NCBI GenBank assembly: GCA_030141605.1
Contig: JAQGDQ010000004.1
Location: 806,001-870,000 of the forward strand
DNA: 64,000 nucleotides
Direction: 5' to 3'
From: Tubiluchus corallicola
Taxonomy: Eukaryota; Priapulida; Priapulimorpha; Priapulimorphida; Tubiluchidae
Shown here piece after piece: positions 43,582 to 59,400 of this stretch; position 1 is the first letter of the stretch, and each line of letters starts with the position of its first letter. The notes beneath the pieces are model-generated. The model saw only the letters and a list, made by a program, of their open reading frames with translations. It did not search any database and was not told the origin of the DNA. Made by a program: the position numbers and the translations under genes.

Positions 43582-46500
43582 TGTAGATCACGTTATTCTA
43601 ATTTAAAAGATTGCTTGGCCGAATTTTTCAATCCGTAATTGATCGGTCACCTCCCCTCCCCCCCTGTTTTTGACCTTTCTGATGATCGACCCATTCGGCA
43701 TTAATTTCAATTAAAACGACATTTTACCAAAAATGCACAAACAGCTTGAAACAAGTGTAGTGGATTGATCCAGCATTTGCCCCAACAAATGACTTTGCAC
43801 TTTGTGGCAATTACCATGCATTCTAAGTAAAATCCTTTTTAGCAGATTTAGCATCTTTTCAGAGAGTTTTCGAATTTCCGTTGAATGCATGATGATAGAG
43901 GATGATCATATACATGTGCCAAATTTCTTGCTATGAAGCACGCGCAGTTTGTTAAAGAAAACGCTGAACCTCTGTAACAATTCTTAGAATTTTGGATTAA
44001 CACATTTGGCCAGACAGATATCTGGAAAACAAGTAACGCAAAATAAGTCGTTTTTGGTTTGGTGTATACATGAACTCGTCAACTTCAGCTACTGCTACAA
44101 ATGCAGTTTTGCATCAAGGCGGTTCATAAACTTTAGTAAAGCCACCCAACTTGTTGGTTTTTCTCTGTGTAGTTTAGCTTTTATGCAGTACTGTATGACA
44201 GCAGAAAAGCAATAACCACCAATTCCAAGACTACTGATTCCTAGCTAAATAGCGTCCATGGTTGACAGGCATTCTAACATCACTGTCTGCCGCATGTGTT
44301 TACTTATGTTGAAACCAGAGTCTGATGATTCTTATCGATTGGATCACTTTCATTAATGTTTGTCTGTCTACAGCTTGTCCTTAGAATTCCTTTTGGAAAC
44401 TGTTTACTTTGCTGAGCAGATTCCAGGCAACCTGGCATTTGACTCCATGCCTGACTTCCGTGGTTGTCATCTTTAAAACTGCCTAAAAAGTTTGCATGTA
44501 CAGTTTTTGCATTTCAACTTCTAGTAGTTTGGTACAATACATTCCTAATTAAATTTATCTCCTTAAAAACTGTTTAATACTTGATGGAAGCTTGTTTTCA
44601 AAGTTTTGACTAAATGCTACGTCTCAATACCGGCTGAAGAATCTTGAAAAGAATCTCAAATTAGAGGAACCGCGGTAAACTTTTTTCTATATAGTTTTGT
44701 ATCCTCCATAATGACTGATTGAAAAGGTATACTTAATCTAGGTTTCGTTGAGGCGGAACCTAATTAATATGTGGGCAAATGATGACTAGGATAGCATTTC
44801 GCTAGGATGGAAACGACGTAGGCATGCTGTCTCATTTAATGTATGTAATCACACGTGTCAACACGTGAAACCGCCCAGAACTAGTTTTCCTGATGGACGC
44901 CCATCCATTTACTAGCTATACTCGACTTTCCTGAATTTCGGTCGCTAAGCACGACCGAACATTAGAAAACATTTCACTAAAATGGTTCTGCCTGTTTCTT
45001 TTTTCATCATTTTAGTGGAAATTTTTTTTGTGCTACAATTTAAAATTTGCTCGCTCATTACCTTGTTTACGCTGGCATTAACATTCCCCATATTTGCTGT
45101 TGCTACCTTGCAGCCATGATGCAATTTTTAACATTCTCCTGATTCATTCTAAACGGAACAGATCATTTATACCCTTTTAACGGATTTTGTTTCACTGGAA
45201 ATTTGTTCTTCTTGGATTCACAAGCCTGCGTCAGTCAATGAACACGGCATACATGCGTGGTAAATTTGCAAAATTTGGTATTTTCAAATTGAAAAGTCAA
45301 ATCAATCTAAAATGTCTGATTAGGGCCGACTTATTTGTGGAAAATGGTCTTACAAAGAGTTCTGTTGCGATTTAATTGTAGTAACAGAAAGACTTGGGGA
45401 AATGATTCACGTCTAACCAACTAAACGAACTAAACAACCATGCAGAATGTGAAAACCCCTGGTGAAAGACTCGTAAAAAATGTATTTTTTTAACAATATG
45501 CGTCAGAAATTAATTATTGAAATATTCAATTCACTCGCTTCCCTCCTCTCGTGTACGTATCTGTATGATTGCTATTATATGTACGACAGGCATCATCATA
45601 TTTACCAATTCCTACCTCATATCACTGCTTTATTTACTTTAAATTTTTGTCTTTGATTTAACAGTATTCGATCTGTTTAATATATTGTGTATTTATCTAT
45701 TTAGTATTGTATTGTTGCTGTGTGGTTGCAGTTATGGAAGTAAATTCTATTTATCTTGATCTTAAATCCACTAACGGACGTTCTGGATGATTTTGCGTAG
45801 GTGTTCAATCGTTTGTTTGACGAACTGCCGTAATGAGAGTGCCTGTGCAAGAGAACATAAGACATTCATTCTTGCCTCTAAAATCGCGATCTACAAAACT
45901 GCGCGAAGTGTTTTGGCCTTTGGCTTCTCAAGTTTTAGTTTCGTTGAAATTGATAAAACGGTATTTTAGGGACTGCTTAACGCTAGAATGCCGAAGATAC
46001 AGTGTGTGTTAGATTTGCCTACTTTTAGACTTTTACTGTACAACAAAGATATCGTGTCATTCGGACAGGGTTGTTGCTGTTTTATCTTGTCTGAAGTCTT
46101 TCTCACCTTGGATGTTGCGAGTTTAATCATCTTCGATACTGTTGCCAATTTACACCAAAGACTAACTATAATATAATATAATAATAAAATAATATAGTAT
46201 AAGACCACTCGCCTGGCAGGATAACAGCAGGTACCATTTTTAAAGTTTTTTATATCACCCGGCTGTGGTACCGAACTCACGGCGTCCTAGACAAAAACAG
46301 CCGCGTTACCGATTTCACTATACCGCCTTGTTGCATGTGCAAATCTGAGCAAATAAATTGGCACAACAATTTGTCTTTACACGCATCCAACCTTTGGCTC
46401 TTCCAAAATACTTTATTTATCTAACTCAATGTTTCTTCATATATTATCCTTTATATCATTATTTTTTGAGTGTCATCTAGGATGTATAATCTTCTGAGGC

Positions 46501-47408
46501 CTATGCCCTGAGGTAACAGGATACACGATTCTTTTTTAGCTCAGAAACCAATTTGCTCATTAACAATTTTATAGCGGACCATTTTTGCTCTTTTATGCAT
46601 TATTAACGGGTATTGAATCCTGTTATAGCTTCTATAACGCAATATTATTCACCCACCAAATGGCCGCAATTCACTTAGTTACTCATTCATTAAGCTAGTG
46701 CTTTGTGTGCTTTTCCTAATGGTGTAGTAGGTGAGACCTTAGCCATGATCTACTTCATCCACTCATTGTCTTTTTTAGCGTAATAGCATTATCTGCCTTC
46801 TTCACGCAGTTCAGTTCATTCCATTTCATTAATGGTTTTAGTTAGAAAATGGGAATAAGTATATTAAGTATAGCTCAACCATTCGCTTATTAATTTGTAC
46901 AGCAAGGACTAATGTTTCGCGCAGTTTTATTATCCGGTTTATAGAACTGGTACACTTGCGCGCTGGTTGTATAATTTGGAAACAGTTCTGACCATTTCGG
47001 GAAAAAGTAATCAGATTCCGCGTTATAGGTTTTCTATCTTCAGTTACGTGCACGAATTAAAATGGGCCCCAAGATTTGTAGCCTGTGGAATCCCGTTAAT
47101 TCAAAACGATGTGTTAAAACTCGTCACCGCAGTTTAATAAGAGCCACCTATTTGTAGCTTAAACTTGTTTAGCACTGATTACTGTTAATACTGTATATAT
47201 TGCTTGTCCCAGCGAGTAAAATTACTGCCTGTAATTCCAATGTATTGCTGTGATAACGCAGCAAACTGAGCCAAATTAATTATTCTCTGGGCGGGAACTT
47301 GTAGTGGCATTAACTAATCAAGTTATAGACTGCATCAGGATGATTGCACTGCCGCGACAAGTGCCTTGTCGTAGTGCTCCCCCTCTCTCTCTCTCCATCT
47401 CCCTCCGG

Positions 47409-47461
<53 letters not shown>

Positions 47462-50400
47462 CTATCTTAAATTGATTAATTTACCATACATAACTATAAT
47501 TGTTTGACCATTCCGGAAGAAGTGGCGGGTGCTGCTTAAACTTGTTTAGTATTTATTCCTGAATCAGGCGTTCATTAAATTCTGCCGTTTCCAAAACCCG
47601 GCATACAATTAATGGTGTGTAACTTTGGCGAAAGGTCATTTTCGCAATTTTCCTGTGATGTACGGCAGCAGTATTTTTTGTTCTTAATCATTCCTAAATT
47701 TATAGTATGACATTACGCGTTTTCCAACGGCGACATTATGCAATGATGAAATTATCTGTATTGCTGCTGATTTGATGGCACGTCAGCGTACAGGAAAGCG
47801 TGATTGTGCTCATTTAAGTTCATTTTCGTGGACAGCTTTAGACTTAAATAAATGATTCTTTAAGTAAGTTATTACCGAAAGATTTTTTGGGGCTGCTGAT
47901 TCTCGCCGAAGGCGGTGGCATTTTTTAAAAGCAGCCAGTTTTGTTTGAAGATTTCATACGAAAAAACCTAAAATGCTTGCTGCCGCTTTCACCACGATGA
48001 CCCAGACCTGACTGCCTGAGTAGCTAAAAATGGTATTTAGTCGTCTTTATGGTATCAACGTTAGGTATAAAAAATGTCGTTTCTTGGAAATTTAAGTGTC
48101 AAGTATTTCAGTTTGGTGGTTTCTGTTTCGGTTGGAATCAATCAAGGCCCCTTCAAAATATGACTTCTTCCTTAGATTTCTTCCTACGAGATAGTCAAAT
48201 AATTTCCATCGATTAACTTGCTTGAACCCCTGATTTAATAGTAATCACTGAGTACTGTGTGCTAACGAAGCCTCGTAGAATTGTGACGTAACTGTCGATT
48301 TTTCCCCCAGCGAGATGAAATTACTAGCTGTCTGTAAATTAACTTAATTAACTTGGAGTCAAGGCTGTGTACATAGTACATGGATGTTAGACATGTTTGG
48401 CATTGAGTACGAAGACTCGTTTTGCTGTTTTATCTTGTCTTGCCTTTTTGCCTTATTTATTAAATACAATGTAGATGTAATGAGTAAAAGAAATACAGCC
48501 TTTATTGTGCTGGGAGATGGAGAAAATGACCTACAAATTAGCATTTTGTCATCTTTTCTCTAACTACCTTGAGTGGTCAAAATATGAGTAAAATCGGGAT
48601 GTGGAACTTCACTATAGTGCTAGAGAAACATTTGCAAAGAAACTAGTATACTTTTTACCCCAAAGACGGCATTAATTAGTAATCGTTCGTTGGTAAATGC
48701 CCTACTGTTGCGTACTACCACTTTTGACATTTAAATTTGGTAGCAACATTTTTTTAGCAAAGCTTTAACCAATGGTATATTGTTTGTCTAGTTCTATTTT
48801 TGTTGAATGGGAACAATCACTCCAACTTGGATGTGTACAACAATCGGTATCAGGCACCGCTAGCCATATTAGTTTTTGTTAGGGTTTCATTAAAATGTCA
48901 CTCTTCACAATGTGAATTAATCTGATTTTGTATTTATAGCAGCCGCAAGTCACCAAAGACATTTGCTTTTGATCATTGCTTCTGGTCCATAGATGCCAAT
49001 GATTCGGCGAAATTTTCGGGTGAATATTATAAACAAATATTTTCTGTTTTTTTACATTACTTACATCGCTAAATTTTGCAAGATTTAGTTCACTGTCTGC
49101 TGCGACTGATATTTAAGGATTGACGGCATACATTGCATTTTAAGTTAAGGTCGTGTAGAAAGTTAATTCGCTACTAAATTGAAGATTTCTCAGATTTCTG
49201 TTGTACGTTCATTGAGCTCTTTCGAATTAAAAACCTTCTTTGATAGTGTTCCTGCATAATGTGTGGATTTCCGCTGCAGAAAATTCAACGAGGAAAACAC
49301 AACTTGCATAATATGCAGCTATGTTATCATGAAGGTACAAGCATTCTATTTTTTGTTTAGCTTAGAATTAAACTTAGAATGTCTTGGTTGGCTACAACTG
49401 ACATTGTTTATTTTTCATAGGACAAGAGGACGTGTTTGAAAAGTTAGGCCAAGATGTCTTGGAAAATGCTCTGGAAGGTTACAATGCATGTATATTCGCT
49501 TATGGACAAACAGGTAAACAATTAAAGTAGTAGAGCTCTAACATCACCAATTCTTATACTTTTCTTCCAAATAATAAGAGATTATTAATCTTTCTTTAGA
49601 ATTTAGAATTTATTTATTTCACTTAGCAAACAATACAAACAAACAGTAGACATTTAACAAAACACAAACAAACAACAATACAAATTTTCAAATTAAATTG
49701 ATGATTTAATTAATAAACCAGCAAGTTTGTCCTATTCTAAGCACAAAATTTGGTCTCGAAAGTCAAAACTCACTAAGGCGTTTTAAACGTTTTTCAAGTA
49801 TGTCTTGGCGAAAATTGAAACAGCAATGCAAAAAAGTTTAAATTCTGCTAAAATGCTAAAATCAATCCTTGTAGAGGACTGTTTATATAATTTTATTATA
49901 ACACAACACGTGATAAATGAGCCTACAACCTTGTGGAATAATTGTAGAGCTGCTGTTTTTGTAGAAACCAGTTAAGGAAAATGTAGTGCACAGGGACATT
50001 AGAAAAACCTTTTTAATCATGATGATGGCTTTAGCAGGTGCTTGCCTATCTCGCTTTGTCTAAAGATATTTCATCCTTTAAGACTTTTACTGTAAAACAG
50101 CTTGGGTGAATGGGAAATAACTACTTTGTTGGAGATGGACAGAATGATTAATGGCCGTAGGAAGATTGAAAGGAGAACAAAGAAGTGTTTAATAATGTGA
50201 CGGGAGGGGGACTTGTAATCAAACTGTTGTTCATCACATAGCAGATAAAAAATCCTAAACTTTTAATCAGGAAAGCTGGTGGTACAAGTCAGTGGGTGCC
50301 ACATGGTTTATTAATCATACGATTGGATATTTTTAGTCAGCCACTTGTTATTGCAAATATTATTTTTATACACAAACCTGTTTCTTTGGGCAGAAGATAT

Positions 50401-53400
50401 ATGCATACTCTATTCCTACAAGAAAGCTTTCTTTTTGCACACTCACATGCTCTCAGTGCTTGATTATCTTTAACAATGTTTCATTCGCTAATATTCTGGT
50501 AGGTTGGTTAGTGTTTAGAGCTAGAAATTTCAGACTTAGTAAATTATTGGATTTGGATTATTTACCCTATTGACAGGCTTCACTTTGAAGTTTATCATTA
50601 CTGTGTGTTTTCTATTTGCTTTGCTTCTGGTTTGCTATCTTTGTCAGAACACATGCTTCATTTTAGTCCGTCACACCATATTAACTTTCGAGCGGACTGA
50701 TTCAACTCTGCATGACTAGAATACCTGATGGGCTTAGTCTTATTCTTAAGGAATGTGTTCTGTTGTCATACTATTTTTCATCGCTCCCTGATATGTTACT
50801 GGCTGATTTTGTCACTGATTAATCTCACCAGTCACAGTTAATCCATTGCGGTGAGATTTATTAGTGTAAATTAGAAATGTTTATGAAATATTGCAAATAT
50901 GTTTGTTCTGAGCTCACCTTGGCTAATGTAAAAATGGCATTAGAATATCTACAATGTCCATGTTTATGTAAATTATGTGCATAATTTCCTCTTTGAAGGT
51001 TAAAAGGTCTTCTCTGTGTGTTTTAGACTTAAAAACTGTAGAAGCCACGCTTCCATCACACTGATAAATCTGAGGCTGTTTTCATGCTTTTCTCGATTCT
51101 GTGAAAAAACTTCTCTCTCAACTCCTGACACACGTTTTACATACGTTTGCCATCTTAAAAGGTGTCGCTAGTTTTTTCCTTGATTTAACATATTATTTGT
51201 TTTTTCTTCTTGCTTTTACAACAAACATCTGGTAATGTTGCTACTCGTTACAGGCCTATAAGACAGTCACCAGTTAACTAAACTTTTCAAATTTTCAAGA
51301 GTTTTTCATGGTATGTAAGATAAATTTTAGATGATAATAATTTCCATTTACTAACTGGCAATAAGTGATGACAGTAATCTATCCAAAACTTGAACGTACT
51401 TACTCACTGACTAAAATGACATTTGAAAATAATTTGTCCCTAGCACAGGTCACCCTCTTACTATTAAAATGAGCTTACAGCTGTTTAAATTACATTGAAT
51501 CATTCTGCAAAACATCATGTTTCATCCAGTGTGAGCTTGTAATCGATTGATTTCATGCCTACTTTTCAGCTTTATAAAATGGCTGCCTTTTTTTGCCTTA
51601 ACCACTTTCGGGCAATTTAGGAAATACCCGTAATTTTGGAAATTATGCTTAATGGATGTCAAAACATTGGCGGTGAAACCTTTCTGCTACTGTACAATGC
51701 AAGTTGGCGACTGTCAGAAGCCTTGTTGTATAAACGATAGGAGGTCAGGTTTTTGAAGGAATCCGATGAATTCATTAAACATTAAAGCTTTTCATGTTCA
51801 GGAAATAGGTAGGTTTCCACCAGGAATTAAATTAGGGCTCGAGTAGTTAATTTACAACCAAAAGGTTTCTTTCTAACTTCATTGTCTTGGGAGTTATTAC
51901 AAATGAACAAAGAATTTTTAAAGTTGCTCACGTAATTTAATACAGCTAAATTTACATCTGTTTTGCATACATCATATTCAGTCTCAATTCAAGATCAAGG
52001 AGAGGTAAGAATAAAACCATGCAATGTAGGCAACATTGCAACTAAGTCTTTTTTTATGAATACAGTCGTGTAGTCTCATATGGGGTTTCACTGATATCAT
52101 TGGTTCGCCAATAAGTCTGCCACTTCACTAGGAGGGTTATGCTATAAACATCATTAGTCCTTTCACAGTACAAGTATTGCTGGTGCCGAAAGGCCCCCAC
52201 TAGGCCACCAATGAATGTTATGTTACATGTGCATATTAAGCTCTGAAGACATTTAGAATTATTCAAAGTGGCTAAACAAAAAGACATCAATGAATGGGCT
52301 GGCAATGAAATTGTAGAATTATACCTATATGAAGTTTAAATTGTTAAAGATTTTCAAAATATAACTGGTTATAATAACTATGCTGTTGTGGTTAAACGAT
52401 CCAATTAGCAAAACATGCTCAAATTCCTGAAAGAAACAAAAATGTATATTAAAAACATTTCATGTACAATTTCTGAAAGTGCAAGACTCCACCAAATAAT
52501 ACTACAAACAAACATCAAAACATCTGTTTTTTGCAGTATAATTTTTTGTACACACACCTTATCACAGATCACTCAAAAATTGCCAGTGATTAGTCAAACT
52601 ACTAAGTGGCTATAGTTGCAAAGTAAAAATACAAAAATACAATCCAGAAAAATAGATTTTCTAATTAATTTGCTAGTGATAGGAGGTTGAGGTTTCTTCC
52701 TGAGGTTGTAGTTTACAAGGAAACAATTTTCTGGTAATGAACACCACCACACATGAGACCCAAGGAACCTAGGTTTATGAACAGTATCCTGTGTCTAAGA
52801 ATGTTTAGAGTAAAATTACGAGAGGCAGCAGCAGCAGATTTTAGATGAACAAAAAATTGCATGGCTAATACCATTTCAGACCCAGCTGTGTATTCGTAGT
52901 ACAATTCTGCAATACATAACTAATAAACATAATCGTCTAAAATAATTAATGCACTACACTATGAGGATCATTGCAAATATGTAAATATACTGAGCAGAGC
53001 TTTTGGGATCTGACACTGCTTGAAACTTTCTGCAAGTTAATGTAATTCATATATTTTTTGAGCAGGCAGGGTACTGATGTTTCTGGCAACATCAGCAGTA
53101 AGCGTAAGCCCTCTAATTGAACCACTCTGTTGTTCACTCTGCCTCATCGACAAAGAAATACAGCATGATTCAAAGCTGATGCATAATTGATCCAAGTTGT
53201 TTCTTCATTAGGAAAATGTGTGTCATCTTTCACATTCTATTAAGAAATTTGAATCAGTTTTGTATTTTCATTAGAAACGTTACGTATTTCAGGCTCGGGT
53301 AAATCATACACAATGATGGGTGCCGAAGAAAACAAAGGAATCATTCCACGGCTCTGTGATGTCCTTTTTGACAGGATCGCCTTCTGTACAGATGAGAACC

Positions 53401-56400
53401 TCTGTTATAAAGTTGAGGTTTCATATTTAGAGATATATAACGAAAAGGTTCGGGATCTTCTAGACCCAAAAGGGTAAGGAAGTCTGTAAACAGGATATCT
53501 GTTTACTTATGCATAACTGATATTCTTTTGTACTTTTTGGATGATTATTTTTGTTTTTTCTAATTTAAACAAACTCCCTGTTGGCATTGCGAAACTTTTT
53601 TGTCGTTATATAAGGTTCTTTAAAATGCAAAGTAGACTTCTTGAAAATTTTATTAAATGTATAATTATTGTATTTATTCTTGTTAAAGCTTACAGGTATT
53701 TTTTGGAAAAATGAAACTTGTTTTGTTGTTTTCTGTGATTAGTAACTGCGACAACTTCCATGTACATAATTATGGTTTTTACACCAGAGCAAATGATCTG
53801 ATTGCAAATTCAAAGTTTTTCCATTGTGATTAACCAGTCAATTTAAGGCCATATACGTAACTTGGCTTTTAATTAAAGCTCTTTCGTGCAGTGCATTTTT
53901 GAATTTTTGCCAGTCTGATTATTTAGAATGTAAAATAAAATAAATAGAATGTAAAGTAATGCTCTAATTAAATTAGTCTTACTATAAGTAAACTAATTAA
54001 TTAGTCTAATTAAACTTACTATAGCGTTTCTTTAGATTTTGTCGGCCAGATCCTATTATCGATTCTTGAATCATTTCTGCTAGTATTGCTTTTCTTATCA
54101 GTTGCACCGACTACTCAGCTCTCGTGCTCGCAAAGATCCAATTATTTTTAATCATTGGCTTTCATTTGTCCTGATGTTGACAATCTTAGCATTTTACGCC
54201 TGGACAGGGATGAGCAAAAGAGTTAACTTGTCGCAGGTGCTCCAAGTGATCGTTAATGAAATTTCCCATTGATTTAACTTTGGGCCTAATGATTGAGTGC
54301 CGCATTAAAACTACTAATGGCTGTGACTTAATGAAATTACAGACAAGCGTCTGAGTCATAAACAATCCTGACTTGGGAACAGTGGTTAGCGTTTCTTAAA
54401 GATTTATGCCCGTTTTTATTCAGCACTTCTAATCAATGAATAATTAATTAAAGTAATCAGTATATCTTAATGACTACGTCGTATGCTTGAGGTAATTAGA
54501 CCTGTGGTAGTTAGCAGTACTTGACACTTATAATATTTTACTGAAAAGTAAACTGGGGCAGATTTATTAGTTTCTGTCTAATGCATAGTTTTCTTTTAAT
54601 AGTTTAGGAAGATTTATTATTATTATTATTATTATTATTACCGAATTATTATTTATTAGATACTCAAAGTACAATATATGCTTAAAATCCATTTATTGTA
54701 CCACTGAAGATCTAGCTTTTGAGAGTGCATCAATGGTGTATAGGTTTCAATTTCAACAGTTTCATGTTGAATGCAATTATATGTAATGTAATGTAATTGG
54801 GTCATTAGAAAAATGCAAATGTACTTGCACATCTATAAGTTAGTAAAACAGCTAAAAGTAATTAGCTAATGTTCCAGAAAGGCAAACTGCCACCAGGCAC
54901 GAATGCACTTTCAGTTTTCCACATTAATCAGTCATTTCTTTTAAAAAGCATTAAAATCAAAATTGGGTAATTTAAAAGAAATACAGTCTAAGTTGTTAGT
55001 ATAATGGCAAACTCTTCCACGTGTATATTTGAAAACATCAATACGACAATAGTTCTTACCCAATTTGGAAGGATGGCCTCTTAAACCCTGACTAGGCACC
55101 TATTATGTGAAAAAAAAACAATAAAATTTTAATCAGTAAGTCTTGAAAATAATTTTCATGTCAAAAATGAAACGCCTGGTTATAGAGACTGTAGTTTCAA
55201 GCAATCAAGTCTTCTGGTGTAATTACCATATGGTAACTTATGTTTTGAATATAACATAGTGTAGTGTATTTAGACTATTTACATGCATTTTTCAAGACCT
55301 GTTTGCATGACTGTCCAATAGGTTTTGGTTCTTCACCCTGTTATAGACAGCCTGTTTAAAAAATTGTAAATCGTTCTTTTTTATGTAGGTATTCTATGTA
55401 AGAAAAAATATATTTGTGAGATATTGTAGCATTGAGGTTCATAAGAAATAAACTGTTTTTATTCATAAAAATCGCATTTACGCTCATGCTATGCTAGTAT
55501 TTTATTTAATCATTACCCTTTTGTTCCTTTTTGCAGTACAAAGCAGAACTTGCGTGTACGAGAACACAACATATTAGGACCTTATGTGGATGGGCTTTCA
55601 ACTTTAGCTGTATCTAGTTTTCAGGTAAGTATGATCAATCTTCTAAGCAAATGCACCATAAATCACGGTTGAGCTTATTGCTATTTATTTTTGTGTTGCA
55701 AAATATTTCTGAGCAATTGTCAATGTGATTGAGTTTTGGATAAGGATGTAACTAGCCACAGTTGCTCATTCAACTGCTATGTGCATTGTGCTTGTGCCGT
55801 TTGGGAGTGAATAAACTGGAAGGGCACCAGTCAAAGTTCTGTATTTGATGTATTATCTACGACCAATCACTTTCAACCAGGACTAGAAGAACCTAAAGAC
55901 CTAAATGTCTGACAGGCAGATGTTTTGCTATAACTTTTTAATTCACTAACTTGCTTGAAAGAATAGGTAAATTGTCAAGAAATCTTGTTAGATAATCTTG
56001 TGAAGTCTCATTTTGTTAGAGTTGATGTGGGTATTCCTGGGAGAATAAATGTTTCCTCTACTGTTGCTGCTGCCTTTATCACAGCAAAAACTGAAGTTAC
56101 TTACCAGTTAAAATTATCTCACAAGATTACACATTTCGCACTAAGCGATAAACTTGAACAAAAACAGTTTCCATATTTGAAAAAAAATTAAAAAACGATG
56201 ACATACGAGCGCACTAACGAAAATTGGTGATGATGAATTATTTTTATGGATTCACAAGGCAATTTGTTCACTGTGAAAATTGTTTCTGGGCAGATTTCCT
56301 AAGAATACTGCTGCTGAAAATGTTAGTCATAATAGCCATTTTCTTTGCATTTTTTAATGTTTTAGTGTTAACAACTTAACTTGTATAATTTATTCTAAAC

Positions 56401-59400
56401 CTTTTTTACTATTACTATATGTACGTATTTACATGTTTACACATTTACATAAGAATATTTATATGCTTCATTTCAAATAAAAATAAATTTTATTTTAGAT
56501 ATTTAGTCTAAAAAAATTTAATAATTTTTATGCAGTTTCAGCAAAGAAGATCAACAATTTCGTCATTGAAATAGTTCCTGTTTTACTTTCGTGCTCTCTC
56601 TGTTGTGCAAATTTAAACATTTACAAAGCAGCCACAGATTTAGCAGCACAATGCATTTTTGATAATTTTTATACTTATTTTACTTAAAGAAAATGTCACA
56701 AAATATCAAAATAGCTAAACAAATAATCAATTTTTTCATTGTGAAAATATGATCCGAAAACCTACTTCATGACTTATTATGCTGTGTTTGACTATTTTTC
56801 GATGGGTGGTGAGTCATTTTTCATCCACTAAAAACCATTTCCATAGATAATACCTGTAACTTAAATGTTAAACCACCATGCGTCATCTGTATCTGTGATT
56901 CTGTGTGTGTACACGGCAAAGACACTTGATTAATTGCCACGACCATTTTCTCTTTTATTCATCTACTTTGCAAAATTTCTGAAAATTTCTGACAGCGTAA
57001 AAATGGATTTTTATCCACGGCTGTAAATTGCAGCGTGGAGTGTGCTATAGAGCTTCGATACGTTTTCAGAAAATAGTCGGATTTTGTGCTTGATAAGATA
57101 TTAATGAGATTCCAGTTTAGCTTGGCTTTATTTATTGTCCTTAAGTTGCCTATGACATTCAGATGACTTATGTAGGTTTTACGTATTTCTGCAACATTGA
57201 AACATGGTGCTAAAAAGTCTGTCAGTTACACATTGTTATTTGTTATTTCTTGTCTTTGTCTCACTATCTTTTCACTTCTTTTCTCTATTGTACTGCTTTT
57301 CGTTTTTGCATATTTTCTTTCTTATTTTGTATAAGCATTCCTTTTTCTGCTTCTTTTTATTCTAAAGTTGGTCGTCTCGACTCTTATTTTCTGTTTTTTG
57401 TAATCGTGCAGTTAAAGAGATTTTCTGAAACTCATCTTATACTTTTCATACTTGTTGTTGTGACGTGTAGGAGTTGGTTTTACGTACATAATTGTAAAAA
57501 ACACCATAACATTGATGCATTTTTTTGTCCTGTGCTTTGCTAAGTTCTGTTTTCAAGTGGTTGACCCCAATTTGTCAGCACCTTCTGTCTTCAGTTAATT
57601 AGCTGTTAGATTAATTACTGTAAAAACTGACATTTCTCTTCATGTATGTCTTGGCCTTGTATAGCCGTCATAATGGTGCAAAGGCTTGTCAGTCAAATGA
57701 ATCAGCTCTTCCACTTTTCAGTGTATTCAAATGTGGTGATATGTCGCTAGCATCATTGTAGGTGCTCTGATTGATTGTGTACTGCTAGGCTGACATTCGC
57801 ATTCCTACGTAAGAGTTCGTGTTTATGCTGCTGGCCGAGCCAGATTCATGTGATCAACCCTTAAAAGCGGTATTACAAATAATGCCATGTTTCTTTATAG
57901 GAGACTAAAACTCTAGTGAATCATAAAGTTTGCCATATGACCCCGTTCAATACATAAAAGTTGCTTTTATCTTGTCATAACTCCGTCTTTTTAACGAAAC
58001 AAGAGAAAATCGTTTGTACATTGATTTCTAATAACAATTTGCCACTTTCTTTCCCTTGTCAACGATTTTTCTTTTGAGGCTGTTTCAGATTCGCGTTCAA
58101 TAATCAATACTGCTGTCAAAACTATTTGTTTCCTGCTGACGAGCTAAAATTAGACAGCCTTTACGTTGCTTTTAGACAAGTAATGTATGGAACTTCAGTA
58201 GTATTTATGTGCAGATATGATGAAAACACAGTCTTGAAAATGAATGTGGAATGTATCTGTATGCCTGCCTAGCTTTTTTTGCATGGCTCACATTATGCGC
58301 AGATTGATGATTATAATAAATGGTTTAATTGAAAAGTTAAAATCAGAAATAGTAAGCATATCCTGCCAGTGTTATCAAAAATGCCACTAAGTTTTATGAC
58401 TTCAGTGTCCAATAATAGACAAAAGCTATGCAATAAATGCCAAGCTAATTATTTAGCAAAATCTTTTTTCTGTTCTGCGTATTTGATTGATCAAACACAG
58501 TCTGTTGGTTGTTATATTCCAAGTTTTTGTTTAATTGACCAGAACGCCTTCGGTGGATGATTATCTTTGCTGTTCTTACATTGACAAAGCATCAGGCTGA
58601 ATGACATAATTTCGGCACGAATTGGAAAATAATTTCATAAGTTGGTTTGCGCTCTCAAGTTTCCACGGCTGTTGAGAGACGAGCTACATTCAAGCAGCAG
58701 ATAATCGATTTGTTAGATTTGTAAAGTCTGCATAGTGACAGATGCACAAAGGTCTATCTGAGGTTGTCTACTGCAAAGTCGACCATATCGGCTTTATGCT
58801 TATTAAATGTGAGAAATTTATTTAAAGCAGCTGTAGTGTACTGGTGCTGTCTTCTGGTTAACATGTTAAATAGTACAATAGTACTGATTGATCATTTTTT
58901 ATACCGCTACCCAACTTTAGAACTGTCATGGTAAACTGTCATTATATGAAATAGCAAAATTAACTTTTAAATATCGTTAACACCTGCATTTCATCAACTA
59001 AGTCACTGCTATGATCCAGCTGCCTTGATTCAGACACCTTTTCCTCACATCTTACTTCCAGTGCTCAGTGTTCATTACTTTTCTTAAAGCCTTTTTTAAC
59101 CAGGGACATCCACCAATCTAACAAACATTAGCAAAAGATATTATTTGATTTAATTTCAAACTATTTAAAGACTGCACTTTGTATAATTTGGCCAATTGCC
59201 TTAAAATAAATGTTTCGTTTCCTAAATAATGTACAAAATACTTCTTAATAATAGTTACATTTAGCTTATAACACCCTTACGTGTATCTGAAAAGAAAATT
59301 AAAATACACCTTGCTGTATATGTGACAATGACAATGTGAAACAAAAACTGGGCAAATTGTTTTAAGCTTTCAGTTTTGTGTTCACTGCTAGACCAACAAG

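Larger units (their letters stand above)
31839..48939 (+). other. KIF13 intron 2, 17.1 kb
   Basis: Very long intron, phase 2. It holds the foldback element, dispersed repeat copy B, a pyrimidine-rich tract, TA and CT microsatellites and a SINE, each listed. An unrecognised 120-codon minus-strand frame occurs at 34825-35187. A CAC-rich stretch lies at 35920-36030. No nested gene was identified. Confidence 0.65.

Noticed and set aside
46190-46330. Functional tRNA gene
   Set aside because: Pol III box-like motifs are present, but no cloverleaf acceptor stem or anticodon arm can be drawn; a SINE fits better.
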